Below are positions 23,111 to 35,039 of a DNA stretch of 64,000 bases, in pieces; position 1 is the first letter of the stretch, and each line of letters opens with the position of its first letter. The stretch lies in contig NC_089232.1 of the NCBI RefSeq assembly GCF_963924675.1, positions 38,084,659 to 38,148,658 of the forward strand, given 5' to 3'. Made by a program: the position numbers and the translations under genes. This DNA is from Phocoena phocoena (Eukaryota; Chordata; Mammalia; Artiodactyla; Phocoenidae). The notes beneath the pieces were generated by a model, which worked only from the letters and a program-made list of their open reading frames with translations, did not search any database and was not told the origin of the DNA.

Positions 23111-23300
23111 GCCTCATTGACTCCAGGTCAGGACACACAGTCTTGAGGGCATTAGGTCCTCTGTGACCCCCTTCGCCTGGCAAAGCAGTAAAGCTGTTCT
23201 TTTCTCCTTCACCCAAAACTCTGTCTCCAAGATTCAATTTAGTACCTATGTACAGAGGCTGAATTTCGGGTACAGTCGCAACCACGGGTGAGAGTCCAAG
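23110..23300 (+). repeat. ERV LTR 3' part
   Basis: 'ccccttcgcctggcaaagcag', variant poly-A signal AGTAAA at 23187-23192, 'cttcacccaaaactctgtc' and 'acagaggctgaatttcggg' look like the R/U5 of a cetartiodactyl ERV LTR. The 5' part is missing or merges with the fragment upstream. Confidence 0.55.
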
Positions 23301-23860
23301 AGAGAACCACCCAGCTGAACCCAGCCGACTGACACAAGTGTAAGCATATGATTATAAATAGTTTTAATCCATCAGATTTTGGGATGATTGTTATAGATAA
23401 CCAGAATGTCATCTGAGAAATGGGAATAATAATCCCAAACTTATTGGGTGAGAATAGAGAAAATGTGTCTAAAATGCCTAACATAATGCTTTTGCACTTT
23501 ATTGTAGCTATTTGTAATAAAAATGGTATGTCTGCATAAACTTGGTTGTCCAAATGGAGCAATTTTTATAACTGAAAACCACTGACACCCACAGTGAGGC
23601 CATTCTTGTAATACATACACATGTGGCAGGGGAAGAAGCTAGAAACGGGTAAGCTGGGTAAAGACTGAGGCTGTTTGCTGTCACGGCAGAGCAGAGGAGC
23701 CATGGGACAAGATATATTTGGAGATGGAGAGTCAGGCACTTGAGGGAACTCTGAGTCCCAGGCTTATATTCCCTGCATATCAATAATAACAAGAGGAAAC
23801 TAACATAAGAAAAAAAATGCAATATTTATTTTACTATATTCTGTGTAGAACATGGCCATT
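23300..23860. other. Unique non-coding sequence
   Basis: AT-rich; nothing recognised. Confidence 0.4.
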
Positions 23861-23872
23861 TAAACTTAAAGT

Positions 23873-24233
23873 TGGGACTCCCCTGTTGGCGCAGTGTTTA
23901 AGAATCCACCTGCCAATGCAGGGGACACAGGTTCGATCCCTGGTCCGGGAAGATCCCACATGCCACGGAGCAACTAAGCCTGTGAGTCACAACTACTGAG
24001 CCTGAGCTCTAGAGCCCATGAGCTACAACTACTGAGCCCATGTGCCACAACTACTGAAGCCTGCACACTTGTAGACTGTGCTCCACAACAAGAGAAGCCA
24101 CCACAATGAGAAGCAGGCACCACAATGAAGAGTAGCCCCTGCTCACCACAGCTAAAGAAAGCCCGTGCACAGCAATGAACACCGACGCAGCCAAAAATAA
24201 ATAAATAAATTTTTTAAAATAAAATAAAATAAA
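23873..24233 (+). repeat. CHR-1-type SINE
   Basis: Flanked by TAAACTTAAAGT at 23861-23872 and 24234-24245 (exact duplication). Long tail of AAATAAATAAAT plus AAAATAAAAT. Confidence 0.95.
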
Positions 24234-24245
24234 TAAACTTAAAGT

Positions 24246-25240
24246 AAGCTCTCTGGATTAATTAAAAAAGCTTTTATATTCTAAATGAACCTTCTGCTGC
24301 TGTGTAATTAAAGAATAGAAATGAGAACTAACCCTACAATGGGTTCTAAATGGCTCGAGTTCAACAAGGTCTCTCAGCCTCCAAGAGCTGCTCCAGATAA
24401 GGTTCACGCTTTCAAATGTCAAGGACACTGCTCACCCAGGAACTCCCCAGTTAAAAATCAGATTGTTTTTCGGGGCTAAAAGTCAAATTTCACTGCGCTC
24501 TGAGCTTGAGAAATGTCATCAGGGGCAGCTGCTTGTCTCAGGAGTTAGGCTGAAAGAAAAAGGAATGCTTTGTCCCATCACCCACGATACCACGACTTAA
24601 ATGTAGGTGTGGAGACAGGATGGGAGAGGTTGGGTGGAAAGGAGGGGAAGAGATGCTGGGGGTGAGGCCGACAAGCAGGCTTGAGGAGCAGCAGAACTAC
24701 CCCACTGAATACCTCCCAAGTCCTTCCTCCACCTCTCTTACTCCCTCCTGCACCCTTCCTTTGAATTCATGCTCTGCCCTGTGCTTTCCCTATTAAAGCT
24801 CTTCTCAGGATGGAATTTAACAAGCAAACTTGTACTCAGGGGAAATGATCGCCATAGTTTAAAATAAAGATTTTTTCAAGACCTAGGAGACCTTTGAGCA
24901 GAGAACAAAGCCTCAAAGCAAAGCACTCATTTCTCATCTTGATTTAAAGGTCAGTGAGCAGACAGAAGAAGAATGTTTTCAGAGGGGACTTCGGTGTCCC
25001 TGAAAGGGTGGCTTCCATTCTACCCACTAAGAGCTGGTCTTATTCTCACTCGCTCTCTCTATTCATAGGTTGCCTAGTTACATTGCTGTAATTGAGTTTG
25101 TTAATAAAATCATCCATTCCTCTAGGATTTTACTTTTTTTTTTGGCCTGCTAGATCTTAGTATTAAGGAGTGTTTTTAAATCTCCCACCGAAATTGTAAA
25201 TCCAAACTTAGAGGATAAATTCCTGGTCACTCTATCATTA
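24246..25240. other. Unique non-coding sequence
   Basis: No repeat or gene recognised. A short purine-rich stretch near 24610-24660. Confidence 0.4.
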
Positions 25241-25859
25241 TTCATTTAGATTTAGGTATACAAAGGCATAGCAGGCTTATTTCTCACCATTACTATTTCC
25301 TCTCTTCTTCATCTTCCCCTATCCTGAGAGTTTTGCTTGATTCATTTGTTGCTTGGAAAGGGGTTCTTCGTTTGAATAAATTCCTCAAATGGCGTGTGTG
25401 GATGATATACTCTCTGCAGCCCATCATATCCACCCTGACAGGTGAGATCCTCAGGTGAGGTTATAAAATTCTTAGGTCAAGGTCCTCTTCTTTCATTAGA
25501 TGTTATTCATAGCTTTCTGACATCCAGAGTTGCAGATGAAAAGCCTGATGACAGTCTGATTCTCCTTTATAAGTTATTTGCTCTTTCTGTCTAGAAGCTT
25601 ATAGAAATTTCTTTTTATCCTGGGAGTTGAGGAATTTCACAGGATATTACTAGATGTGTGCCTTTTCCCTCAATCCCAGCCTGGAATCCACTGAGCCCTT
25701 TTAAGTTGCAAGTCTTTCTTAAACTCAGAGGTGTTTTCTTGCATCACTTATTTAATTCCTACAGCTCCTCCAACAATTACTTTCCTTCTTCTTGAATTTC
25801 TGTTCCTCACATTAGGTGTCCTGGCTCTGTCTCCCTACTTGTTTATCACAGCAGAATAG

Positions 25860-26012
25860 CATGGGCATTAAGAAGCAGAAAATGTGATTAAGAACAGTAC
25901 TGAATACCTGGGACTGAATACCAGCCCTGCCACAGCTGAGTGACCTTGGGATAGCTCCTTAACCTTTCTGGGCCTCTGTGTCTTCAGCTGTACAATGGGT
26001 TGAAGAACAACA
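25860..26012 (+). repeat. MIR SINE
   Basis: 'ctgaataccagccctgccac', 'gtgaccttgggatagctcc', 'tctgggcctctgtgtc' and 'tgtacaatgggttgaag'. Confidence 0.75.
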
Positions 26013-26805
26013 GTAGCCAATGCACTCTTTTTCCACTTTGCCCATGTACTCTTTGAATTAATCCACTGAGTTTTTAATTAGAGAATCATGGTTTTAGTTC
26101 CAGAAAAAAAATATTAATGCCTCTTAAGTCTTAAATGCTCTGAGGTAGATCTTATCACTGTTCCCAATTATTCTGCTTCCTCTGCGAGATGCTTGTTATT
26201 TTCTACCCCGTTGACAGTGCGTTTGGAAGACGACTTGCTTTAACTTCTGAAAAGAAGTTTTAAGAGACTTCATATGGTTCTGTCATCTCTCTTTCTCTCC
26301 TCCACAAGCTGGAACATTCTAGATAGGGGCTGTTCCTTTACCTTGAGTCCAAAATGAAAAAGGCATGGGGCCTAGCCAAAGCCAACTCATGGAGGATAGG
26401 TATTATGACTGAGAAGCAAACCTTTGTTTTTGTATGCCATGGAGCTTCTGGAGTTGGTTGGTATCACAGCATCACCCAGCAAAAGTCTACAAATACAGTG
26501 AAGGTTAATTTTTTCTTCAAATCGTTCCATGTTTCCTACAGCAGTTATGCTTTGCTCAGAGCCACTTATTCTGAGTCATCTCCTAGTTTTCCTTTGCCTG
26601 ATTGCTGGGTCTCCCTGCATGCATTACTTTCATTTGCTTACATGGCTCTAGTCACCTTTAGGGCTCAGGTCCAGTTGGCTAGGATTCCTTAGGTGTAGCA
26701 GACCCGCAGTCTCCACCCATAAACTAGTAATATAACCACCAGCAAGTGGTAGTCCCCTGTCCAGGTAACAGGTTCAGACATTAGGAGGTAGATTTTCTCC
26801 CTCTT

Positions 26806-27105
26806 TTCTTTTTATATATTTATTTTATTTATTTATTTTTGGCTGCGTTGGGTCTTCGTTGCTGTGCAGGGGCTTTCTCTAGTTGCGGCGAGTGGGGGCC
26901 ACTCTTCATCGTGGTGCTCAGGCTTCCCATTGTGGTGGCTTCTCCTGTTGTGGAGCATGGGCTCTAGGCTGGCGGGCTTCAGTAGCTGTGGCGCACGGGC
27001 TTAGCTGCTCCGTGGCATGTGGGATCTTCCCGGACCAGGGCTCGAATCCGTGTCCTCTGCATCGGCAGGTGGATTCTTAACCACTGTGCCACCAGAGATG
27101 CCCCC
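26806..27105 (-). repeat. CHR-1-type SINE
   Basis: Minus strand with T-rich left tail and 'ttggctgcgttgggtcttcg' start, head at the right ('ccaccagagatgcccc'). Confidence 0.9.
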
Positions 27106-27559
27106 CTTTTTCTTTTCTACTACAAAGCCCAGCCTCACGGGTAAGGAGGATTCAGCCTCCTATTTAGCTTCACTCATACAGTCTGGTACCACAATCTCTT
27201 TTCCTCTGGATTCCAGTCATTTGCATATTAGACCATTTGATATTGTCCTACAACTCTTTATTCACTCTTTACTCTGTGTTTCATTTTGGATAATTTCTAC
27301 TGACCTATATTCAAGTTCACTGTTTTCTATCCTCAGCTATGTCCAGTTTACTTCTCAGAGGGGTTTGTCACTCTTTGGAATTTAGTTCATTTTGGTTGCC
27401 TTGTGACCTTCATTCTCTGATGGATTCAGGAAAAGTTATGACTTACAGACTTTTTTCTCATTGTTTGAGTGGGAGCTATGTTCTTAATTCTCTCACAGCT
27501 TTCTACATCCTAAGTAGAAACATAACTTTTTCTGTTAGAATTCATTTGGGGCCTCGAAG

Positions 27560-28140
27560 GGAGGTAAGAATGCTGTTGGGCTACAGATTCCCTGCCAGTG
27601 GGTAAGCTGGTGGTGGACAAGTGATTATCTCTGGATGGTGTGACTCTTTTGTCCTCCTTTTAATTTGACTATAATTTCCCAAATTATTTTTACAATAAGC
27701 CTATTTGATAAAAACAACCAGAACACCAAATTTTGCACCATTTCTTTTAAACAATTGTTTTAAATGACAGTGAAGCAATTCCTGAGAGCTCCTTCTCTGG
27801 ACTCACCAGAGAAAACAGCATATTTAGAGGCACCAAGGGATGCTGTGCAGAAGGTACAGGCACCAAATGAACAGAGGTCTGCTGCTCTAGGATGAGGCTC
27901 CCTCAGCCCCTGCCTTGGCTCAGGTGGCAGGAAAGCCACTGTCTGCATATTTGCTTTCAGAGTCACCACTTCCCCGCAGCTGGGGAGGGCCAGGATGCCG
28001 CCCCCGTTCCTTTGCTCCCATTCTGCCCTGGTGGGAAAGGGCCGGATGCTAGCCCAGGGAGTAGGTGGTCGTTCCATGCTTTCGTAGCACCCCTCTGGGA
28101 AATGCCAAGATCTTAGTGAAAAATAAACAGCATGGTGTAA
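27560..28140. other. Unique sequence with a minus-strand open frame
   Basis: A minus-strand frame (28146 to 27760) stays open for 128 codons and contains a splice-donor-like CTG/GTGAGTCC, exon side ending at 27807. No homology recognised; see findings. Confidence 0.3.
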
Positions 28141-28355
28141 GAACACTGGTCAGGGAGTCGGAAGTCTTACTGCCAGCTCTGCTACTGAGTCTATGACCTT
28201 AGACCCGACACAGCCACTATGAGCATCAGTTTCCTCACTTGTAAAATAAAGGTCATAATCACAACTACCTCAAAGAACATTTTTAGGAGGACAAAATGAT
28301 TATGTTATACAGAACATTTTATACACTGTAAAGAAACATCATCATTCATCTTGTT
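28140..28355 (+). repeat. MIR SINE
   Basis: 'agtcttactgccagctctgc', 'tctatgaccttagacccg', 'atcagtttcctcacttg', 'aataaaggtcataatc'. Confidence 0.75.
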
Positions 28356-28359
28356 AAGT

Positions 28360-29215
28360 AAATTAGGCCTGGGAGTGGAATAGAATGGGGGAAAATAGGC
28401 CCCAGAGTCACTTGCAAATCTCATAGTTTGGGGCAAAGTTTGGAGATGAAAACAATATCTCTCTGTTCTCTTGTCTCTTAACCACCCTGCTCCCCACCCT
28501 CCTGTGGAATCTCAGCGTGTGTGTGTGGTTGCAGGTGCAGGTGCCCCTGTAATCACAATACTCAGGGGGCCTCCTTCCTTCCTGTCACCTTCTACCCTGC
28601 CTTAGTGGGCACGTGTGTTGCAGGGCATGTATGTAAGATCAAGAGGAAATGATTAAGTTCCTGGCAAGTGCTTCTCTGCTGGCCCATCACTAATCCTTTC
28701 ATTGAAAAGGAGGGCCCCCTTAGTAACAATGGCCGTGACATCTCCTCTGTCCCTGCCATTGTGTTCAATGAAGATGCAGTGAAGATGCTGCCTAGATGAT
28801 CTCTCTGGAAGGGAGGGAGCTCCTCCCTCGAACAGGAGGTATGCTCCAGTCTCCGGGCCACAGAAACACACCTCCCTCAGCAGCTGGACTCCCAGATGCC
28901 GTATGCACTTCCAGATGGCACTACCCAAGACTGGGAGGAAGCATAGCCAGGTTTCCCATGATGGGAGCTGTCTAGGGGAGGATTGGGCCAGAGATGGATT
29001 TGGCACTACCAGCTGGTGGGTGATAGAGCACATTTTAAAAGGTGCTTCCCTTTGATTAATTGTTCTTGATGTCATAGAGCCTGACCACCTGACCATTGAC
29101 AGCTATTTCCTTTTTTTTTTTTTTAGCATGAGAAAAGGCTTTCTTTTATCTTATTAATTCATTTCAAAACTACATGTATTTGAACATCTCTGAACATGTC
29201 TCAACCCAAGATCTA
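28360..29215. other. Unique non-coding sequence
   Basis: Contains a minus-strand 147-codon open frame (29096 to 28653) with no recognisable domain, no repeat and no splice context; probably chance. Confidence 0.35.
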
Positions 29216-29227
29216 AAATACTAACAG

Positions 29228-29500
29228 GGACTTCCCTGGTGGCGCAGTGGTTAAGAATCCGCCTGCCAGTGCAGGGGATGTGGGTTCGAGCCCTGGTCTG
29301 GGAAGATCCCACATGCTGCAGAGCAATTAAGCCCATGCGCCAAACTACTGAGCCTGTGCTCTAGAGCCCATGAGCCACAACTAGTGAGCCCACGTGCTGC
29401 AACTACTGAAGCCTGCGCGCCTAGAGCCCGTGCTCTGAGACAAGAGAAGCCATCGTAGTGAGAAGCCTGTGCACCACAACAAAGACCCAATGCAGCCAAA
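29228..29500 (+). repeat. CHR-1-type SINE
   Basis: Typical head and 'acaactactgaagcctgcg' body; short tail AAAAAATATATATATT. Confidence 0.92.
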
Positions 29501-29639
29501 AAATATATATATTAATAAGTTATTTTACCTATGTTACTCTCCACTCCTTTGCCTTCATTTTGTATTTACTTCCTTTTCAAAATAGTTTAATGTTATGCTT
29601 AATTAATTTTTCATTAATGTTAAATTATATTTAATTAGT

Positions 29640-30225
29640 GTAAGGCTGATTTAATGTTTAGTTTTCACTGTTTTTAAACTTTACAGAAAAGTTATGTTAT
29701 ATGTAGTCTTCTGGGTTTGCTTTTGTCACTCAGCATATATAATAAATTATACTGTAAGAACTATGTTGCATGCAGTTGTATAGTTCATTGTTTTCATTGT
29801 TGTATAATATCCCACTGTGTGAATATATCAGTTTATTTATCCATTTACCTGTCAGTGGGCATTTTAGATATTTCTGGGGTTTTTATTTTTGTTATTATGT
29901 AAGGAGCTGCTGAGGATATTCTCATATGTGTATCCTGATGTAAATGTTGAATCATGGAGAATGTGAATATTCAATTTTACAATATATTTAACATGATCAA
30001 ATTTATCAATCTTTTCTCTTTTTGGCTGCTGCTTCTTTGCACTTTATTAAGGAAATTCCTCCCTTCTCTAGTGCAAGAAAGATAGTCATTTATCTTTTCT
30101 ACTAAGATTAACTGATGAAGGCATGCTTTGACGCTGTCCGTAATCCATTTAGGGTTGATTTCATGTGTGGTGTTAGATGGGTTTCCTGTTTCATTTTTAT
30201 CCATGTGGATGTTTTTCTAGCTTCA
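29640..30225 (-). repeat. Old L1 3' region, minus strand
   Basis: Contains 'ttcattgttgtataatatcc', 'ttatccatttacctgtcag', 'tgggcattttagatatttc', then 'aacatgatcaaatttatcaa' and 'tccatttagggttgatttc', the usual antisense L1M order. The minus frame 29977-30204 has ORF2-like pieces. Confidence 0.65.
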
Positions 30226-30647
30226 GTTATTGAATAGTTACTCTTTTTCCCACTGATATGACATAACTATTAATATTGTATTTCACCCTGATTCTTCATA
30301 GGAGAAACATTTTTTACTCATAGTCTTAGGAAAACATTATATTGACATATAACCTTTAAAACATTGTGTGAACATATTACCATTTTAAAAAACTGTTGAA
30401 AAGTTATCACTTCTGGAAAATGTATTCGCACTGGCTATGCTTCCAGTCCTTCCCTCACAGCATCAGGCAAGTACCTGCTTGGTCCATTGCTCTTCAGTGA
30501 GGCTCTGAAGGCATGAAGCCAGAGGGAGTTTCTGCTATCTGTTGGCAGGGGACTCACAGGTTCTTCTGTACTGAAGTCAGAGACAACTTTACAGGCCTGA
30601 GGGAACCAGGTCTGGGGATAGGAATGGGCTAGCTCAGAATAAGGCAC

Positions 30648-31094
30648 TGTTATGGGCTGGACACATCCCAGAAAGATATGTCCTAGCCTCTGAACCTGAG
30701 AATATGAACCTATTTAGAAATAGGGTCTTTGCAGATGTAATCAAATTAAGACAAGGTCATACTGGATCAGGGTGGACCCTAATCCAGTGACTGGTGTCCT
30801 TATAAGAAGGAAGTCTGAGCACAGACACACATGGGAGAAGGCCATGTGAAGACAGAGTTTGACATTGAAGTGCTGCATCTACAAGCCAAGAAATGCCAAA
30901 GGTTGCCAGCCACCATAACAAGTTGGGAAGAGGCAGGGAAGGATACTCCCCTACAGCCTTCAGACAGAACATGGCCCTGCCAACACCTTGATTTCTGACT
31001 TCTAGCCTCCAGAACCGTGAGAGAATACATTTCTGCTGTTTTAAGCCACCCAGTTTGTGGTATTTTGTTAGAGCAGCCCTAGGAAACGAACACA
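30648..31094 (+). repeat. MaLR-like solo LTR with 5-bp target duplication
   Basis: TG...CA bounded, 447 bp. Contains 'aaatagggtctttgcagatg', 'aattaagacaaggtcatac', 'ggtgtccttataagaagg', 'acaagccaagaaatgcc', 'cctgccaacaccttgatttc' and 'ccagaaccgtgagagaatac', the order of an MLT1-type LTR. GGCAC flanks both ends exactly (30643-30647 and 31095-31099). Confidence 0.88.
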
Positions 31095-31099
31095 GGCAC

Positions 31100-31650
31100 C
31101 TTGTCGCTTACCAAACAATGGCCAGGATTGGTGTGAGGGGATAAAAATGGCTGGCGACTGGCGAGTTCCCAGCCTTTCCCATCCCCAGAGTGTCCTGCCG
31201 CACTCCTCCATCTCTCCTGGACCCCAACCTCCAAGGGAAGGAGACCTGCTTTGCCAGCCATTCTTAAGATAAAAAATCAGGGGAAGGAAGGAAATAGCCA
31301 GGGGAGGAAGGATCTGAGAGCCGGGAAGAGGGCAGGGGCACCTGCAGTGAGATCAACGGGGGAGAGGCCAGGAGGGAAATGGGAGAAGCACTGAGGGTCT
31401 CCCAACCGCGGGGAGAAATCAGAAGTACTGCTAAAGGCCATGTGTTCACTTGGCGGTATGGGAGAAATGCAAGTAAGTGAAAAACAAGTTATTTTTAAAT
31501 GACTTTTGGTTTCACGGTCTCTTGGCCGCGCTGGGGCTCCTAGCACAGAGCTAAGCCCTGTGGCAGAGGCCCCGAGAGCTTTGCTGCTGAGAGCTCGACA
31601 GATGCATCTCCTCTCTTGCTCCAGCAGCCCTCTGAGGAGAGCACTGAACT
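31100..31650. other. Unique GC-rich sequence
   Basis: Purine-rich patches near 31270-31400. No gene recognised. Confidence 0.4.
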
Positions 31651-31671
31651 CAGTGATAAAACTGAGGCTGG

Positions 31672-31885
31672 GGCTTCCCTGGTGGCGCAGTGGTTGAGAG
31701 TCCGCCTGCCGAAGCAGGGGACACAGGTTCGTGCCCCGGTCCGGGAAGATCCCACATGCCGCGGAGCGGCTGGGCCCATGAGCCATGGCCGCTGAGCCCG
31801 CGCGTCCGGAGCCTGTGCTCCGCAACGGGAGAGGCTACAACAGTGAGAGGCCCGCGTACCGCAAAAACAACAAAAACAACAACAA
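31672..31885 (+). repeat. CHR-2-type SINE
   Basis: Full-length with an AACAACAAA-type tail. Imperfect flanking repeat AAAACTGAGGCTG / AAAACTGAATCTG (about 31657-31669 and 31886-31898). Confidence 0.93.
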
Positions 31886-32129
31886 AAAACTGAATCTGGT
31901 GAGCATCTGTTCAACGGCCAAGTTCAAACAGCTCAGATTGCCTTGTGCCTAGCTCAGACCTAGAAGTGGTCTGGAGTCTCGGGGCAGCTCCTAGAAGCTG
32001 GCGGCCAGTCCTACAACTGGTTTGCACCCTCAGGACCGCCTTGTCTCCTAGGATAATGGCAGCTTTGTTTCCCTCGAGGAGATTGAACGAGGGTGTTTCT
32101 GGCACTGAGGGCTGACCAGGCAAGGAAGG

Positions 32130-32365
32130 CAGAGGTGGAGGCCACAGGCTCTGGAGCCAAATTGCCAGGGTTCCGCCCAGCTCTGCCTCTTTCTAGCTGT
32201 TTGAGCATGGTATCCAACTGCCTGGGCCTCTGTTTCCTTATCTGTAAAATGGACGTGGTAATAGTTCTCACTTCAGGAAATACTTGTGATGATTGAGTTA
32301 ATACAGCAAATGATGCACTGGAACTAGCACTGGCACAGAGTAAACATTCAATAAAAATTAGCTCT
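32130..32365 (+). repeat. MIR SINE, nearly complete
   Basis: 'ccacaggctctggagcc', 'cgcccagctctgcctc', 'tctgtttccttatctg', 'aaatggacgtggtaatag', 'gtgatgattgagttaatac', 'gcactggcacagagtaaac'. Confidence 0.85.
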
Positions 32366-32559
32366 CATAATTGTTAAAAACATGATGCGCTCATCAGATC
32401 TGACCACACCTTAGCTACAAATAATATATATTATCAAGGAGACTCTGATAGGTAGATTACATTCAGTGTAAGAATAAATTTCACTCTAATTATATATTGT
32501 ACCTTAAAATATTAGTTAATTATAACGTTACATGTATATTTTAACATACAAGTACTGAC

Positions 32560-33290
32560 AAATCTCTCCATGCAGGAGAATTCCAAATAATTTATGTAGA
32601 TACATCACCCTGGAGGGGAGTATAACTCCTTAGTCTTTAAAGTATGGGCTGCGCATAGCGACTTCCTTCCAAAGAATACAGTATGGAAGGGGGTGGGGGT
32701 AATTTCACAGTGGAAAAACCTGCCTAGCACTACCTCAACCAGAGGTCAACCCAAGGTCAACATCAATAGCAATAAGTCACATTGACGGAATGTACCCTTG
32801 ATGTATGCGATGGGGTAACACTTTGCCTCTGTGTTTTTCCTCCCCAGAACCGAAAACATCAGTTTACAATAAGAAAAACCTCAGGCAAATCCCAGTTGAG
32901 GAAAGGGATCGTTCTACAAAATACCTGACCAGTATTCCTCAAAACTGCCAAGGTCATCAAAAACAAAGTCTGAGAAACTGGCACAGCCAAGAGAAGCCTA
33001 AGGAGACACAACTAAATGTAATATGGTGTCCAGATGGGATCCCGGAACAGAGAAAGGACATTTGGTAAAAATCAAGGAACTATGAATAAAGTATGGACTG
33101 TAGTTAATAGTAATGTATCAATATTGGCTCGTTAATTGGGACAAATGTATCATACTAATGTAAGATGCTAGTAAAAAGGGAAACTGGGTATGGGCTATAT
33201 GGGAACTGTGCTGTGTTCACAATAATTCTGTAAATCTAAAACTGCTCTAAAAGCCAAAGTTTATTTAATAAAAATATTGAGAACACATGC
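32560..33290 (+). repeat. L1M 3' UTR
   Basis: Old L1 3' end with 'gacttccttccaaagaatac', 'ctgcctagcactacctcaacc', 'ggtcaacatcaatagcaat', 'ctgagaaactggcacagcc', 'gaataaagtatggactgtag', 'actaatgtaagatgctag' and 'gtaaatctaaaactgctc', in the standard order. The 87-codon frame at 32805 is from this repeat. Confidence 0.88.
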
Positions 33291-33394
33291 TTTTGATGAT
33301 TGATAGGATGTTCAAAAGTCTACACCACTCATTTGTAACCCATACTGCCACACGGTCTTTCTTATGGTTTCGTCATGCGACCATTTAACATGGG

Positions 33395-33720
33395 AAAGCA
33401 GGCACAGAATTGGCTATTTGGCACTGACAGTGCCACTCTCTAGCTGTGTGACCTTGGCCATGTTTCTAATCCCAAGCCTCCCCTTCCACCTGTGTGAAGT
33501 AAAGGAGGTATGCAAGACAACAATGGTAATATTAACAACAGCTAATAACACTTACTCGGCACTTCTTATGTGCCAGGCACTGTTGAAAATGCTTCACCTT
33601 AATTAACTCATGGAAGCCTCACAATGACCCTATGATGAAGGTACTAGCATGATTCCCATTTTTCGGAGGAGGAAATAGTTCATATCTAAGTCCTTCCAGC
33701 TCCTAAGTGTATGAACCACA
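33395..33720 (+). repeat. MIR followed by an L2/MIR3-like 3' end
   Basis: MIR core 'cactctctagctgtgtgacc' then, from about 33530, 'ttatgtgccaggcactgttg', 'cacaatgaccctatgatg' and 'ggaggaggaaatag', which is a second old element. Confidence 0.65.
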
Positions 33721-34289
33721 AGGCTTCTGTCCCTTTCTCTGAAGGCATCTCTCAAGGTGAATCACATGAGTTCTGGAGTCCGGCCAGCACCAGCTGTGGG
33801 ACAATCAGCACAATCTCGACCCCTCCAATCTCAGTTCCTGCTTCCATTTCCACCTACAATCTACAGAGATTTTGTGAGCATGAGACTACAACATAGGACT
33901 CACAGCAGGTGATGAATAAGTTTACCTCCTTGGTTTAAAATGGCCAAGCTCATATACCCTCAAAATAGGTTCAGGGGTGAGGAGACTACTAGTAAATATG
34001 GTGGCCTGGGTCAGGGGCCAGTCAGGAGCGGGTTACGGCCTTCCAACAGCATGATGGTCTGGGATGGTCATGGGGACCTTGTGGCTGATTCCTAACCAGC
34101 TTTCTAACCAAAGAGCTGGAACAACCCCAGCTCTACTGCAGCAGCAGAATGGTACAGTGGGGTCAGACAGACAGATGCACTCACATCCTGGGCTCGTTCC
34201 TTTCTGGGGAACTAAATGATTCTGGTCACCAATTCCTATGTGTGTGTGTTGGCGTGGGGGTTTTCTCCACACTAACAAGCAATTTTCTG

Positions 34290-34660
34290 ACATCAGCTGG
34301 TTTGTCCTACAATTCAACTCCGTTCTGGCACTATCTACCTGAAGATGGCGTCAGATCCCACAGGTTAAGGGCTCAGTCTCACAAGACTACCCGCACCACA
34401 ACCCCCCAAATTCAGAGGCCAAATGCAAGTCCAGGTTGTCGCCTGTGCTTCTGACCAACAGGCCATAGATTAGAGGTTCAATGACAGTCCCTTGGGTTTG
34501 ATTAATTTGATAGAGTGATTCACAGAACTCGGGAAATCCATTTACTCACTAGATTACAGGTTTATTTTAAGAGGACATAACTCAGGAACAGCCAGATGGA
34601 AGAGATGCATAGGCCCACTCTCCTAAAATCTCCACACGTTCACCAGAAGCTCTCAGGTCA
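34290..34660 (-). repeat. ERVL (MLT2-like) LTR fragment, minus strand
   Basis: Minus-strand AATAAA at about 34561-34566, with 'ataactcaggaacagccag', 'ggaagagatgcatagg' and 'ttgattaatttgatagag' on the plus strand, as in antisense MLT2-type LTRs. Confidence 0.6.
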
Positions 34661-35039
34661 TTTTTGTTGTATAAGTTTCACAGCTAATAAATACAGGAAA
34701 CATGAGATGGTAAAAATAGCAAACCTGGGGAAGTTACAAAGTCCTCCCAGGCTAGACCTTGGCTTTCTGGGAATAGGAATTGTCACTTCTGCAGACCATG
34801 GGAACTCTCAGGAACTTTGCATTGAACACGGGACCCAGACACAGAGGAGCAGGTCACCGACAGAAACTTCATCCAGTGCCAACTGCCTGCAAGGAAAGGC
34901 AGAGGGGAGGCAAGTGGCCTCCACTCTTCATGAAGGACACAGAATGAATTCCACAAGTATAGAAATGCCCAAACCCTCTCAGGTCCTGGCTGAAGACAGC
35001 CCAGGCAACTGGTGATCTCAGGCACCCCAGCCTGTTCCC

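Larger units (their letters stand above)
25250..27560 (-). repeat. Possible ancient L1 3' UTR, interrupted
   Basis: Segments such as 'tagaaatttctttttatcc', 'gaatttcacaggatattac' (about 25600-25650) and 'tggataatttctactgacc', 'caagttcactgttttctatc' (about 27288-27330) resemble old L1M 3' UTR in antisense. A MIR (25860-26010) and a CHR-1 SINE (26806-27105) interrupt it. Strongly diverged. Confidence 0.35.

Noticed and set aside
28653..29096. 147-codon minus-strand open frame
   Set aside because: No repeat, but also no domain, splice context, start context or codon character; likely chance.
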